From: Planctomycetaceae bacterium
Lineage (GTDB): Bacteria > Planctomycetota > Planctomycetia > Planctomycetales > Planctomycetaceae
Assembly: GCA_019636285.1 (NCBI GenBank)
Contig: JAHBXV010000023.1
Span: forward strand, 36,693 to 100,692
DNA length: 64,000 nucleotides
Direction of reading: 5' to 3'
Both the position numbers and the translations under genes were made by a program. The notes below the pieces were generated by a model. That model made no database searches, was not told the origin of the DNA, and saw only the letters and a list, made by a program, of their open reading frames with translations. This document shows positions 38,011 to 47,039 of the stretch, piece by piece (the first letter of the stretch is position 1; each line of letters starts with the position of its first letter).

Positions 38011-39052
38011 GCCGTCTCCTCCACCGCTCGGCTAACAGACTGTCGATGACCAATTGCAGGGCATGATAGGCGAGAATGGGGAGCGTAATCAAAGGGAGTG
38101 GCTCGTTCGCACGGGCGGAAACGGCAATGGCCAGCAACAGCGCGACGGGAAGCGTTTTTTGGCTGCACGAGAAGATCATGGCGGTCCGCTCGGCGGGGGC
38201 TTCCCGCAATGCCAGGCCGCCGATCCAGCCCATTGTCATGGCGGCCACGTGAATCGCCGCGCAGGCGACAAGCACCACCAGGAATTCCCCAAACCCCAGT
38301 GGTTCGACAACCTGGCGACTATCGAGACCCGCTCCCAGCGCTGCCCGAAAGATGATCGTGAGGACGATGCCCTGGCAGAATTGACCAATCAATCGGCGAT
38401 GATGGTCGGCTGCCATTCGCCAGGAACGCGGTCCACGGGCCACCTGACCCAGCAGGGTCGGCAACAGACAGAACATCGCCAATTGACTCATGAGTTGCCA
38501 GACGGGGAGTTCGACATCCCCAATGTTCACCGTGGCCAGCCAGATGGGGGCAGCGGCCACGCCGAGAGCATTGGTCAACATTGTGACCAGCAAGGCGACG
38601 GCGTCGTTTCCCTCAGCGCGGCGGGTCCAGACGATGGCCGTCGAGATCGTGCAGGGAGCTACCGCCACAATGAACAGGCCCATTGAGAAGTCGGGCCGGC
38701 TGAGACCCGCGATCACCGGAATCGTGATCGCGGGGACAATCGCAAGGCTGATGAACGTCCCCGCCAGGGCGGCCGCCGGCTGCATGAGTGCCAAGCGGAG
38801 CCGACGTGTTTCGAGCGTCCAGGACATCAGCCACAGGACGATGAACGTGGTCACGGAGGGATTGATCGCCCTCGTCATCCATTGAACCACGGATTCGGGC
38901 GCGTGCCGCCCGAATTGCAGCCCGATAACCAGCACGCCGACCAGCAGCAGGATGAACGAATACCCCTGAAAGCGTCGGTATATCGCCAACGGTCGGCTCG
39001 CGTGGAACGAGCCCCGCGAACTCTGTTCGTCTACGCTCGGGGTACTCTCCAT
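37979..39052 (-). CDS. Bile acid:sodium symporter (SBF/ACR3-like) family transporter
   Basis: 357 aa from MESTPSVDEQ; 17 further codons upstream overlap the cysE end. About nine to ten TM helices. The region VAPCTISTAIVWTRRAEGNDAVALLVTMLTN corresponds to the conserved crossover segment of SBF-like transporters and is given here as residues about 150-180. FSCSQKTLPVALLLA near 300 is the second crossover. The group includes transporters for bile acids, pantoate and arsenite; the substrate is not defined. It lies 4 bp downstream of cysE and overlaps the HhH gene by 32 nt. Confidence 0.83.
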   Translation of the reverse strand: MESTPSVDEQSSRGSFHASRPLAIYRRFQGYSFILLLVGVLVIGLQFGRHAPESVVQWMTRAINPSVTTFIVLWLMSWTLETRRLRLALMQPAAALAGTFISLAIVPAITIPVIAGLSRPDFSMGLFIVAVAPCTISTAIVWTRRAEGNDAVALLVTMLTNALGVAAAPIWLATVNIGDVELPVWQLMSQLAMFCLLPTLLGQVARGPRSWRMAADHHRRLIGQFCQGIVLTIIFRAALGAGLDSRQVVEPLGFGEFLVVLVACAAIHVAAMTMGWIGGLALREAPAERTAMIFSCSQKTLPVALLLAIAVSARANEPLPLITLPILAYHALQLVIDSLLAERWRRRHELAAFSQPA

Positions 39053-39056
39053 CCCG

Positions 39057-39995
39057 TCACGAGGCCTCGCGAAAGCGCAGCGAGGGCTTCTCGATGGTGA
39101 CAACGGTGTTGGGGGGGACGCTGCGCGTCAGCGAAACACTGGCCCCGATCACGGAATTCGCACCGATCGTGGTGTCGCCGCCCAGGATGGTGGCGTTGGC
39201 ATAGACGACCACGTTCTCTTCGATCGTGGGATGTCGCTTCTGATTGCGAACAAGCTGGCCCGTGTCTTCGTCGCGGGGAAAGCTGAGCGCGCCCAGCGTG
39301 ACCCCCTGGTACAGCTTCACGTTCCGGGCAATTTCGCAAGTGGCCCCAATAACGACGCCCGTGCCGTGATCGATGAAGAACGACGGCCCGATCGAAGCGC
39401 CGGGGTGAATGTCGACACCAGTTCTGCGGTGCGCCCACTCGGTCATCATGCGCGGGATGTAGGGAACATCGAGCTGCAGCAGCTCGTGGGCAAGGCGATA
39501 GACCGTGATGGCCTCGAGCCCGGGATAGCAGAAGATGATCTCGTCGAGACTTCCCGCGGCCGGATCGCCGTCATAGGCGGCCTGCACGTCGGAGGCGAGC
39601 AACTCCCTCAGCCGCGGGAGCGCGCTCAGGAAGGCCAATGTTTTTTCCTGGCCGACGGCCTCGAAGTCGGGAGTCTGGGCATCGTCGCAGGTCGTGCCCG
39701 TCTTTCGCCGGTAGGCATGCCGCAGAGCCCGGGCCACCTGCTGCGTGAGGCGGTCGTGCAAACTGTCCAGGAGGTCGCCGACGAAGTACTGGACGTTGCC
39801 CATGTGGAGCGACTGCCGACGGCGATAGCCAGGAAACAGGATCTCGTTGAGATCCAGCACGACGTCGATGACGGCCTCGACGCTGGGAAGCGGGCAATGC
39901 CCCAAGTGGTTGATCGTGCCGATGGCTTGGTAGGTATCCATCAGGCGGTCCGTGATTTCCGGGAGCTGTTCCTTGAGTCGGAAGTCCGTCGCCAT
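39057..39995 (-). CDS. cysE: Serine O-acetyltransferase CysE (EpsC type)
   Basis: 312 aa from [10 protein letters not shown], chosen because GAGG lies about 9 nt upstream; MRAMATDF at 40004 is close behind. It transfers acetyl from acetyl-CoA to serine, giving O-acetylserine for cysteine synthesis. A long helical N-terminal region (1-190) precedes the left-handed beta-helix with hexapeptide repeats. The catalytic His lies in [16 protein letters not shown]. The downstream [15 protein letters not shown] and [21 protein letters not shown] match the longer EpsC/SatA forms. First gene of a minus-strand operon with the symporter, HhH and methyltransferase genes. No cysK is adjacent. Confidence 0.92.
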   Translation of the reverse strand: MATDFRLKEQLPEITDRLMDTYQAIGTINHLGHCPLPSVEAVIDVVLDLNEILFPGYRRRQSLHMGNVQYFVGDLLDSLHDRLTQQVARALRHAYRRKTGTTCDDAQTPDFEAVGQEKTLAFLSALPRLRELLASDVQAAYDGDPAAGSLDEIIFCYPGLEAITVYRLAHELLQLDVPYIPRMMTEWAHRRTGVDIHPGASIGPSFFIDHGTGVVIGATCEIARNVKLYQGVTLGALSFPRDEDTGQLVRNQKRHPTIEENVVVYANATILGGDTTIGANSVIGASVSLTRSVPPNTVVTIEKPSLRFREAS

Positions 39996-40442
39996 TGCTC
40001 GCATCCTCTTCCGGCACGCCAGGGGCGGGAGTCGCTGACCGCGTACCGCGCCCGCCGATTCTCGGGATTCCATCGACCTTGGGGCCGATGACTTCGCAGA
40101 GAAATCACTCCAACCGGCATTGCTGACGCCATGGCGGATGAACAGTTTGCCGTGCTTCTCCACGTGGAATCATTCTGACAGTTTCCCGAGACTTCCGCGC
40201 GTCAAAATTTATCAATTCGGCGATCGGTAACGATTGAGCCGCAGGAATTGCGATCGCGCCTCGACCGGGGTCGATCACCCCAATTGCAAGTCGATGCACG
40301 AGCGTTTTCGCCGAGCCTGCTGGCCGGGAACCGGCGAATTGCAGCGTGGCCCCGCCGTCTCGACCGAGGGACACGATGTCCAACGTCCGAGGCGAATTGT
40401 CGGCGACGGCTTGTTTCCATCGAGCAGACATCGAGGGTGAAC
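39996..40442. promoter_or_regulatory. Divergent intergenic region between cysE and the 40443 gene
   Basis: 447 nt with no convincing gene. It has an AT-rich patch near 40195-40215 and a small hairpin GGGGT-CGATC-ACCCC (40267-40281). It must contain both divergent promoters. No T-box or SAM-type riboswitch pattern was recognised ahead of cysE. Confidence 0.3.
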
Positions 40443-41603
40443 ATGACGGTTGCTGGCCGCCTCGCATGGACAGCCGACCAGTGGCGACGGCGAATAGCCG
40501 GTGGCCGCACCGACACGTCGCCGATCGGCTCGGCTGGCCAGCACGACACCTCTCGCGGCGAATGTGTTCGCGATCTCGGCGAGATTCATCGCCGGGTCAT
40601 GGACGAGGCCGCCGCACTCAAATCGGCCGGTCTGCTGACGCGTCGCGCCCAGCAACTCTTGTTGCATCGCGCCAGCCTGCACGATCTGACCGCCGAAATT
40701 CTGACGGGTACGGCGGCGAAACGGCCAGCGGCCGTGCAGGCAGGGCTGAGCGAATTGGCGGAAACGCTCGCGGCCCTGGAGAACCACCAGTACGAGCATG
40801 CCAAACTCTGCCGCCGGACTCGTGATGACGCCGCGATGTTGATCGCAACTTCGGCTTCCTGGAAGCAGGGTCGCAAAACGGCGTTTGACGAAATTCATGA
40901 ATTGACTTTGGCGTATGCGGCTGATTTCGGCGGCGGTGCCGATCCCGAGACGTGGCTCGTCGCGCCGGAAGATCAACACTTGCTGGAGATCGATTCGGGA
41001 GTCGGTCACGCGTTGCAGGTGGCTCGAATGGCCGCGGCGATCGGGACGCCCGAGACATCGCCAGCGGCTCGCCTCGCCCGCATTCAATGCGGTCTTTCGC
41101 TCGCGCTGGGCCAGGGGCGCCGTCACGCCGAGTCGTCAGGACATTTACAGTTAAGTCGGGCGGCCGCGGGCTGGGCCAATCGACCGGGGCGGCGGGCCGA
41201 TGTCGTGGTAATGCTGGGCGAAGCCGCCCGCGTGCTCCGCGAAGGCCCCCCCTTGCCCCGACGTCTGGCTTCGCGACTGTTTCTCTGGATCTTCGGGCTC
41301 TCATCGGGCTGGATGGCCTCGACCGTTTCGAACACGCGCTCGCCGTTGGATCTGACGAGTCGGCTGGGTTCCGTCATCAACGAGCAATGGCTCGCCTGGC
41401 GCGCGTGGGGTTTGACCGCGCGACAGGTCCGCGAATGGTCGAACGGACTGATCGCGGGGCTGGGTGTCGACCGCACGCTTCCGGAACCGCTACGGCGGTT
41501 TGACCGACCCGCGTTGACGGGCGAACCCTTACCGGGCCAACCCGCATCGCGGCGATCTCGCACGTCAGGCACTCGGGTTTCTCGCGATCGGACCGTTGAG
41601 TGA
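40443..41603 (+). CDS. Hypothetical protein, largely helical
   Basis: 386 aa from MTVAGRLAWTADQW; the ribosome binding site GAGGGTG about 6 nt upstream rejects the 65-codon longer frame. It is rich in Ala, Arg and Leu and predicted mostly helical, with one hydrophobic segment (about 275-292, LFLWIFGLSSGWMAS). The C-terminal 40 residues are Arg/Ser/Pro-rich and look disordered. WKQGRKTAFDEIHELT and EIDSGVGHALQVARMAAAIG are its most protein-like stretches, but I recognise no family. It ends about 40 nt before the CPBP gene on the same strand and may be cotranscribed. Confidence 0.55.
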   Translation: MTVAGRLAWTADQWRRRIAGGRTDTSPIGSAGQHDTSRGECVRDLGEIHRRVMDEAAALKSAGLLTRRAQQLLLHRASLHDLTAEILTGTAAKRPAAVQAGLSELAETLAALENHQYEHAKLCRRTRDDAAMLIATSASWKQGRKTAFDEIHELTLAYAADFGGGADPETWLVAPEDQHLLEIDSGVGHALQVARMAAAIGTPETSPAARLARIQCGLSLALGQGRRHAESSGHLQLSRAAAGWANRPGRRADVVVMLGEAARVLREGPPLPRRLASRLFLWIFGLSSGWMASTVSNTRSPLDLTSRLGSVINEQWLAWRAWGLTARQVREWSNGLIAGLGVDRTLPEPLRRFDRPALTGEPLPGQPASRRSRTSGTRVSRDRTVE

Positions 41604-41646
41604 TCGGTCCTCCGGTCATGACGTTTTGCGACACCGGATTTGTCGA

Positions 41647-42489
41647 ATGTTGCATGCCATCCGCCACCGGTCCGCGAAGGGCTTCAGCGCCACGATGCCT
41701 TCAGCCATGCGCGCGGGCTGGGCCGAAGTGGTGTTTCTGCTTCCCTGGTTCCTGGTCTACGAAGCCGGGATCGAAGTCTTGCGGTGGGGATGGCGAGGGG
41801 GAGCCGACCTGTGGATGCGAACCTGGCTGGAAACACAGTGGCCCGGTGCCGGCGCGTGCCTTCCACTACTCATCGTGGCGGGTCTTCTGGTGTCTCGGTG
41901 GGAGCCACGGCGACCGTCCCGCCCATCGAATGAGAATGGCGACGTCAAAGAGTCGGGAACGCCGGACGGACGTCTGGGACATGGCCGGCGACTGTTGATT
42001 GCCAGCGCGGCGGCGTTCGGACTGGTGGCATTCGGCAGCTTGTGGATGGGTCTGTGGAGCGGTCACCCGGCCGCGGATGTCGATTGGAGCGAGACTCGCC
42101 ATCACCTGGTCATTGCCTTCTTCGGCGCCGGTCTGCACGAGGAGATTCTGTTCCGCGGCCTGCTCATGGGAGGAATGATTGCCGCGCTACGGCTGATGCG
42201 AATCCCCGTCATTCTCTCGACTGGCATTGGCCTTGTATCAAGCAGCCTGATCTTTGGATTCGCCCATCTCATTCCACCAACCTCCCTGCCGGACTGGAGT
42301 TCGCTCGACATGGCATGCCGCCAGTTCACCGAGCAAGGCAATTCGGCGGCCCTCGCCTTCAGGTGTCTGGCCGGTTGCTACTTCGGCGTGTTGACTCTGC
42401 GACATGGTCTGGGTGTCGCGGCGGTGGCCCATGTTCTCTACGACATCGTGGTGGGTGTCGTTCTTCCAGACGCGAACTCTTCGTGGTAG
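41647..42489 (+). CDS. CPBP family intramembrane glutamic endopeptidase
   Basis: 280 aa from MLHAIRHRSAKG; a TTG at 41596 would overlap the preceding gene by 8 nt. Multipass membrane protein with the Abi/CAAX-protease signature: motif 1 LHEEILFRGLL (EExxR), motif 2 FGFAHLIP (FxxxH), motif 3 AVAHVLYDIVVG (HxxxD/N). These supply the Glu and His residues of a Rce1-like intramembrane protease. Substrates are unknown; relatives process prenylated proteins or bacteriocin-type peptides. A small GGGCCG-TAG-CGGCCC hairpin follows the stop. Confidence 0.85.
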   Translation: MLHAIRHRSAKGFSATMPSAMRAGWAEVVFLLPWFLVYEAGIEVLRWGWRGGADLWMRTWLETQWPGAGACLPLLIVAGLLVSRWEPRRPSRPSNENGDVKESGTPDGRLGHGRRLLIASAAAFGLVAFGSLWMGLWSGHPAADVDWSETRHHLVIAFFGAGLHEEILFRGLLMGGMIAALRLMRIPVILSTGIGLVSSSLIFGFAHLIPPTSLPDWSSLDMACRQFTEQGNSAALAFRCLAGCYFGVLTLRHGLGVAAVAHVLYDIVVGVVLPDANSSW

Positions 42490-42595
42490 GGCCGTAGCGG
42501 CCCATCAAAGACGCCCTAACACAACCGGTTGAGCCTGTCAGAAACCTGCGAAAATCCAAGCGAAAGCATCACCGCACAGAGGTTGTGTCAGGAAT

Positions 42596-42646
42596 TCTAA
42601 AAAGAAACGACGGGCGAACGTGACCGAAGTCAGGTTCACCCGTCGT
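42596..42646 (-). terminator. Terminator of the thioredoxin-like gene
   Basis: On the minus strand ACGACGGG-type arms (42607-42614 and 42639-42646) extend inward with GTTC/GAAC, and the stem is followed by TTTCTTTTTA. Confidence 0.7.
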
Positions 42647-42692
42647 GAATTCCATTCGCGTTCCGGTCCCCCGGAAAGAGCGCGAGCCGAAA

Positions 42693-43241
42693 CTACTCGA
42701 GAATCGTCTTCGTTTCCGAGACAACCTTCGAGATGGCGTCCTTGTTGAGGTCGCCCTTCTTGAAGCCGTGGCTGACGGTCACTTTGCCGTCGACCCACAT
42801 CATGACGGTGACGTCGGCGGTGCCGCTGATGCTGTAACCTTCCGGACCGGCGGTGCCGTCGAAGGTGGTGAGCGGAACCTGGGTGATTTCCTTGTCCTTG
42901 GCCACCTTCTCAAGGGCGGGCTTCACATCGGCAGCCTTGTCGGTCATGACGACGACGAAGCCAGCCATCTTCTGATCACGGTTCTTGCCGACGACCTGGT
43001 CGATTTCCTTGGTCAGCGCGGCGACTTCGTCGGTCATTTCCTTGGTGAAGATGCTGACAACCGGACGATTGCCGTACCGGCAGCGATAGCAGAGCTCTTC
43101 ACCCTTGAGCGGGCCGGTAATGTCGGTGACATAGAACGCCGGAACCCGTGCATCCTTGGCCAGACCCGACTTGACCTCTTCCGCGAACGCGGAAAGTCCG
43201 CAGGCCGCGACAATGGCAAACACCGCAGCAAACTTCTTCAT
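42693..43241 (-). CDS. Secreted thioredoxin-like protein with CYRC motif
   Basis: 182 aa. A Sec signal peptide (MKKFAAVFAIVAACGLSAFA) is followed by a domain of about 160 residues. The predicted strand/helix pattern with LCYRCRYGNRPVVSIFTKE near residue 50 resembles the thioredoxin fold, with a CxxC placed at the start of the first helix. A cis-Pro-like QVPLTTF occurs later. Similar small exported proteins are common in planctomycetes. Redox activity is inferred from CxxC only. It is monocistronic, with a clear terminator 47 nt downstream. Confidence 0.65.
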   Translation of the reverse strand: MKKFAAVFAIVAACGLSAFAEEVKSGLAKDARVPAFYVTDITGPLKGEELCYRCRYGNRPVVSIFTKEMTDEVAALTKEIDQVVGKNRDQKMAGFVVVMTDKAADVKPALEKVAKDKEITQVPLTTFDGTAGPEGYSISGTADVTVMMWVDGKVTVSHGFKKGDLNKDAISKVVSETKTILE

Positions 43242-43415
43242 CGATGCTTCTCCCTCAAAGGCATGATGGGCGGGGCGACACCAGGCCGCCCTTCAAACAT
43301 TTCGCTGGGTTCAGCAAACGCCGAGCCAACGCAGCGATTCCACGAATCCTCAACATCACTTCACACCGTCGCTCGCAACTTTTCAAGCCCCGCAGCCCAG
43401 TTATCTGCCAGAACA

Positions 43416-44336
43416 TCAAGCCCGGCCTGTGGTTCGGCGAACCAGACACTCGAACAGACTGTTCGCCGGTGATCGATCCGTGCGAGCGATCGCATACTGC
43501 ACGCCATGGTCGCGAGCCAATCGTTGCAAGTCTGTGAGAAACCTTACAAACTCCGCGCGATACTGGCGGGCAATGGCCTTTGCGTCGCAGGGGACGTCGG
43601 CACCGTCTTCCATCCCCAGGAAGCGGGTCGGCTCCTCGAAGGGGAATTCCTCTTCGGCCTGATCGATGACATGCAGCAGAATCGCGTCGTGTCCCCGTGC
43701 CGTCAGTTGACGCAACGCCGAGTTGAGATTCTCGGGGTCGTCGAACAAATCGCTCACCACCACGATCAGCCCGCGTCGCGGCAATCGATCACTGAGCGCG
43801 CCCAACGCCTGACAGACACCGGACGTCCCCCTCGCTGCCAGAGTGTCCAGCAACCGGCAGAGTTCCGGCAGTTGCTGGGCATGATTGGCGGCCCGCAGGA
43901 CTTCTCGCACTTCGCCGTCGAAGACTGCCAGGCCGGCCGCGTCTCCCTGGCGCAAGACCACCCATGCCAGGAGCGCGGTCAGTTCGCGAGCGACGTCGAA
44001 CTTCGTCGCTCCCGCCGGATCGGAGCGATAGTCCATCGACAGGCTGGCATCGAGAAGGACCGTCACCACGCGATTGGTTTCATCGTGAAACTGCTTGACG
44101 TAGTAGCGATCACTCTTTGCGTAGGCCTTCCAGTCGACATATCGCGGGTCATCCCCGGCCGCATATTGACGGTGCTCTGAAAACTCGGCCGAAGCGCCCC
44201 GCCGCGAGCTCCGCGACACGCCGCTGCGGTAGCCATCGGTGAGGTGCCGCGAAGACAGGTGTAGACCGCTCAGTCGCGCCATGGCGTCCGGATCGAGCCA
44301 GCGTTGCACGGGTCCGGTACCGGCATCGGCGGGCAT
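43416..44336 (-). CDS. DUF58 domain protein with vWA-like fold
   Basis: 306 aa, soluble. It begins with a short helical region and the DUF58 hallmark GASAEFSEHRQYAAGDDPRYVDWKAYAKSD (about residues 46-75), followed by a vWA-like domain with the metal loop LLDASLSMDY (DxSxS intact) and VVVSDLFDD. DUF58 proteins usually act with MoxR AAA+ ATPases in assembly or metal insertion, and moxR is normally adjacent. None is present here on either side, so its partner is elsewhere. It lies 60 bp downstream of the epimerase gene. Confidence 0.85.
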   Translation of the reverse strand: MPADAGTGPVQRWLDPDAMARLSGLHLSSRHLTDGYRSGVSRSSRRGASAEFSEHRQYAAGDDPRYVDWKAYAKSDRYYVKQFHDETNRVVTVLLDASLSMDYRSDPAGATKFDVARELTALLAWVVLRQGDAAGLAVFDGEVREVLRAANHAQQLPELCRLLDTLAARGTSGVCQALGALSDRLPRRGLIVVVSDLFDDPENLNSALRQLTARGHDAILLHVIDQAEEEFPFEEPTRFLGMEDGADVPCDAKAIARQYRAEFVRFLTDLQRLARDHGVQYAIARTDRSPANSLFECLVRRTTGRA

Positions 44337-44396
44337 GATGAGGAAGCCTGTTGAAATCAGAAGCTGAGTCGCAAGTCGCCCAAACTCACCTGAATG

Positions 44397-45386
44397 TTAC
44401 GCACTGGCGTCGCGGCGCGCGCGAACTTCGCGGCGCCAGGCCAGAACATCGTCCAGGATCGATCCTAGGGGAAGCGACGGAGCCGTGCCCAGGGTGGATC
44501 GCAACTTCGAAAGATTGGGGACGCGGCGACGGACGTCTTCGAAGTCGTCGCCATACGCTTCCGAGTACGGCTTATGGCGAATCGCGATGTTCCCGCCCAC
44601 CTTGGCGGCAACGGCTTCGGCGAGTTGTTGAATCGAGACGGGTGAATCACTGCCGATGTTGAACACCTGCCCGTGCGCGGCGGGAAGGCGAACGAGGCCA
44701 ATCACGGAACGGACGACTTCCCGCACGTGCGCGAAGCAGCGAACCTGCTGACCGTCGTCATAGACTTCGATGGGTCCGCCATCAAGCGCCTGGTCGACAA
44801 ACCGGGGAACTACCATTCCGTAGTGCCCGACCTGACGCGGTCCAACCACGTTGAAGAACCGGCCAATCACCACGGGCATGCCGAATCTCCGGTGGTAGGC
44901 CAGGGCGAGAAATTCGTCGATGGCTTTCGAGCATCCATAAGCCCAGCGCGGTTTTGAGGTCGGCCCCAGCAGCAAATCGTCCTCTTCGGTCCAGCTCTCT
45001 TTGGGGTTCTTCCCAAAGACTTCGCTTGTGGATGCCAGAAAGACCGCCTTCTTTCCTTGCGCGGCCAGTCGCAGGATCTGCTCGGTCGGGTAGATGTTCG
45101 TCTCGATCGTGTGCACGGGATTGTCGGCGACGAGTTTCACGCCGACCGCCGCAGCCAGGTGGTAGACCACGTCGGCTTCGGCGAGTGCTTCACCTAGCGC
45201 CACCTGGTCGGTGATGGAGCCAACGCGGATCGACAGACGCGGATGGTCTTTGAGCGCGGCCAGATTGTCGGCTTGCCCGGTCGAGAGGTCATCCAGCACC
45301 ACCACCGACTCGCCATCCGCGAGAAGCTGTTCGGTGAGGTGGCTTCCGATAAAGCCCGCTCCGCCGGTCACCAGGCACGTTGCCAT
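44397..45386 (-). CDS. NAD-dependent epimerase/dehydratase (UDP-sugar type, extended SDR)
   Basis: 329 aa. The Rossmann loop is [12 protein letters not shown] (GxxGxxG), the active site has STSEVFG (Thr/Ser) and [11 protein letters not shown] (YxxxK). [10 protein letters not shown] and the C-terminal VFNIGSD follow the usual order of UDP-glucose 4-epimerase or UDP-glucuronate decarboxylase relatives. It provides activated sugars for envelope polysaccharides; the exact substrate is uncertain. No glycosyltransferase is adjacent. Confidence 0.85.
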   Translation of the reverse strand: MATCLVTGGAGFIGSHLTEQLLADGESVVVLDDLSTGQADNLAALKDHPRLSIRVGSITDQVALGEALAEADVVYHLAAAVGVKLVADNPVHTIETNIYPTEQILRLAAQGKKAVFLASTSEVFGKNPKESWTEEDDLLLGPTSKPRWAYGCSKAIDEFLALAYHRRFGMPVVIGRFFNVVGPRQVGHYGMVVPRFVDQALDGGPIEVYDDGQQVRCFAHVREVVRSVIGLVRLPAAHGQVFNIGSDSPVSIQQLAEAVAAKVGGNIAIRHKPYSEAYGDDFEDVRRRVPNLSKLRSTLGTAPSLPLGSILDDVLAWRREVRARRDASA

Positions 45387-45532
45387 CGTCGTCCTTCGTT
45401 GAATGCCGCCAGAAGCCCCGAACGGGGCGGTGTTCCGTCCGGAGTTCTACCGCGCCTCACGGACGACGTCGACTCGCGACGGGTTCGAAGCAGGCGTCGC
45501 TACGACCGTTACGATCGTTTTGTACGGAATTT

Positions 45533-45559
45533 TTGGCGCAATCGTTAAATTCGCGCCAA
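45533..45559. promoter_or_regulatory. Inverted repeat TTGGCGC-N13-GCGCCAA
   Basis: Perfect 7-bp arms with an AT-rich 13-nt spacer, between the divergent epimerase and pilin-like gene 1. It could be an operator. Confidence 0.35.
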
Positions 45560-45681
45560 TCGCGCGAAACACTACCCCCGGCACAATCGCTACGACCGAC
45601 ACAACCCGATTCTGGCATAACTGCTTGCCATGAATGGGATTCGGCATGGTCGTGATGGACTGCGAGCCGCAGCAGCAGTCA

Positions 45682-45720
45682 TTCGGTACGGGTTGTGCCA
45701 TCTGTAGCGATTGTACCGAA
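45682..45720. promoter_or_regulatory. Inverted repeat TTCGGTAC-N23-GTACCGAA
   Basis: Perfect 8-bp arms 31 bp apart centre to centre, about three helical turns. Candidate paired binding site in the divergent region. Confidence 0.35.
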
Positions 45721-45938
45721 GAGAGCGGTCGTGACGGTTCTACCGATTCTCACGCCGGCTTCGGTCCCTTGACTTCGGAAGCCTGCTGATGAGTTGCCCG
45801 GCTGGAATAGCCGCTTGAGGGGCACAGCCGGGCGTTCCGGAGAACCGTGTGTGTTTGCGTGCGGGACGACCTGAGAGACCGTCCAGCATTGGCTGAAGGC
45901 GACCGGCGTGTGGGCTGGTTCGCCATCACGGAGGTCAT

Positions 45939-45967
45939 GCCGCCGGCTCGTGAGAGGAGCCGGCGGC
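45939..45967 (+). promoter_or_regulatory. Perfect leader hairpin before pilin-like gene 1
   Basis: GCCGCCGGCTC, a GTGAGAG loop and GAGCCGGCGGC form an 11-bp stem about 84 nt upstream of the ATG. No T-run follows directly. It may stabilise the mRNA or act as an attenuator. Confidence 0.4.
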
Positions 45968-46050
45968 GTGTTCCCCCGCTTCTGAATGCAACGTCATGCA
46001 CCGCCGCGACGTGGCGGTTTGAGCAAAGCCCTTTTTTTGGAGAGACGACC

Positions 46051-46593
46051 ATGTCCCGGTGCTTGCAGCGGCTTATCGACGATGACTCCGGCCTGATCTT
46101 GTCGGCGGAAATGGTGATTATCGTGACGGTAACCGTGATTGGCGTCGTGGTGGGCCTGGCCAGTGCCCGCGACGCGTTGGTCGGCGAACTGACCGATATC
46201 GGGTTCGCGTTCCGATCGCTGAACCAGTCGTTTGGCTACACCGGTATGCACGGCTGCCGAAAGTTCAACCGGTTCACGTCCTGGACGAGCGGCTCTTCGT
46301 TCTTCGACTACTTCGACGGGTGCTACGGCGTTGGCACGACGTACGGCGTGGCCGAGATGGGGAGCGCGGCGGTCTATGGCGGCGGTGGAGCGGCGGTTGT
46401 CAATCAGCCGGCTCCGGCCCTTCCCTCGGTCAGCCCCTGCCCGCAAGGGACTCCGTGTCACGATGCTCCGGCGCTGAACGCACCAACGCTCGATGCGACA
46501 CCCTGCCCGAGCTGCCTCCCGATGCCCGGCCAGCCGGTTCCGGAACCTGAAGTTCCCGCCGGTCCGGTTCCGCAGGTGATTCCCCAGGGCTGA
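46051..46593 (+). CDS. Pilin-like small membrane protein 1 with proline-rich tail
   Basis: 180 aa. A short basic/polar N-terminus (MSRCLQRLIDDDSG) is followed by a hydrophobic helix (about 15-40) beginning LILSAEMVIIV. This recalls type IVb (Flp/TadE) prepilins, in which a Gly cleavage site precedes a conserved Glu. Here the Glu is at +6 after the Gly instead of +5. ELTDIGFAFRSLNQSFGYTG parallels the two downstream paralogs. Unlike them it has a C-terminal half rich in Gly, Cys and Pro (PCPQGTPCHDAP, PCPSCLPMPG). AGAG lies 7 nt upstream of the ATG. It has its own terminator. Confidence 0.65.
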   Translation: MSRCLQRLIDDDSGLILSAEMVIIVTVTVIGVVVGLASARDALVGELTDIGFAFRSLNQSFGYTGMHGCRKFNRFTSWTSGSSFFDYFDGCYGVGTTYGVAEMGSAAVYGGGGAAVVNQPAPALPSVSPCPQGTPCHDAPALNAPTLDATPCPSCLPMPGQPVPEPEVPAGPVPQVIPQG

Positions 46594-46705
46594 GCGACTC
46601 GTTCAAATTGCAAAGTCGAGTCGACTGGTGCGATCGATGTTTAAAGATCCCAGCGGCAAGACGATGAAATTCTGAACATCGCGCCAAATCTCTGAATCGA
46701 TTTAA

Positions 46706-46741
46706 CCGGCAGCACCCCTCGCGGATGCTGCCGGTTTTTTT
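46706..46741 (+). terminator. Terminator after pilin-like gene 1
   Basis: CCGGCAGCA and TGCTGCCGG form a 9-bp stem with an 11-nt loop, followed by seven T. Confidence 0.85.
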
Positions 46742-46822
46742 GTTGGGACCGCGCCAAACCTCAGCGTCGGCAACGTTTTGAGTCGATGGGGCCGGTCGCG
46801 CCGGGCGTTCTGGGCATCCGGG

Positions 46823-46838
46823 TGGCACCGAGCGTGCA
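46823..46838 (+). promoter_or_regulatory. Sigma-54-like element upstream of pilin-like gene 2
   Basis: TGGCACCGAGCGTGCA has a perfect TGGCAC half and GG-N10-GC spacing; the -12 part is GTGCA instead of TTGCA. It lies 82 nt after the terminator of gene 1 and 425 nt before the gene 2 start. Confidence 0.35.
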
Positions 46839-47005
46839 TCTTGCAGCGACTGTCCGGCCGCCGCACGACAGCTCGACCAGTCCCCGCTCGTCCGCCTTGG
46901 GGAGCAGGGGCAGACCAACACGAACATTCGAGTCATCCGCCAGCGTTGCGAGGCGCACCACCTCGCCGGCGAACGTCGCCGTACCGCTGAGGATGTTCCT
47001 TGGGA

Positions 47006-47039
47006 ACGGACTGCAACCCGGCCGAGGGTTGCAGTCCGT
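47006..47039 (+). promoter_or_regulatory. Perfect leader hairpin before pilin-like gene 2
   Basis: ACGGACTGCAACCC, loop GGCCGA and GGGTTGCAGTCCGT form a 14-bp stem without a T-run. It is a transcribed leader structure if the upstream promoter is used. Confidence 0.45.

Larger units (their letters stand above)
45387..46050 (+). promoter_or_regulatory. Long leader/intergenic region of pilin-like gene 1
   Basis: 664 nt without a plausible gene. It contains two inverted repeats (45533-45559 and 45682-45720), a strong hairpin (45939-45967), repeated CGCTACGACCG words near 45498-45600, and a weak sigma-54-like element at 45613-45629. That element, TGGCATA...TTGCC, has GG-N11-GC spacing, one base too long. 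Confidence 0.35.

Noticed and set aside
45613..45629. Sigma-54 promoter before pilin-like gene 1
   Set aside because: TGGCATA and TTGCC are present, but GG and GC are 11 apart instead of 10. It is kept only as a note.
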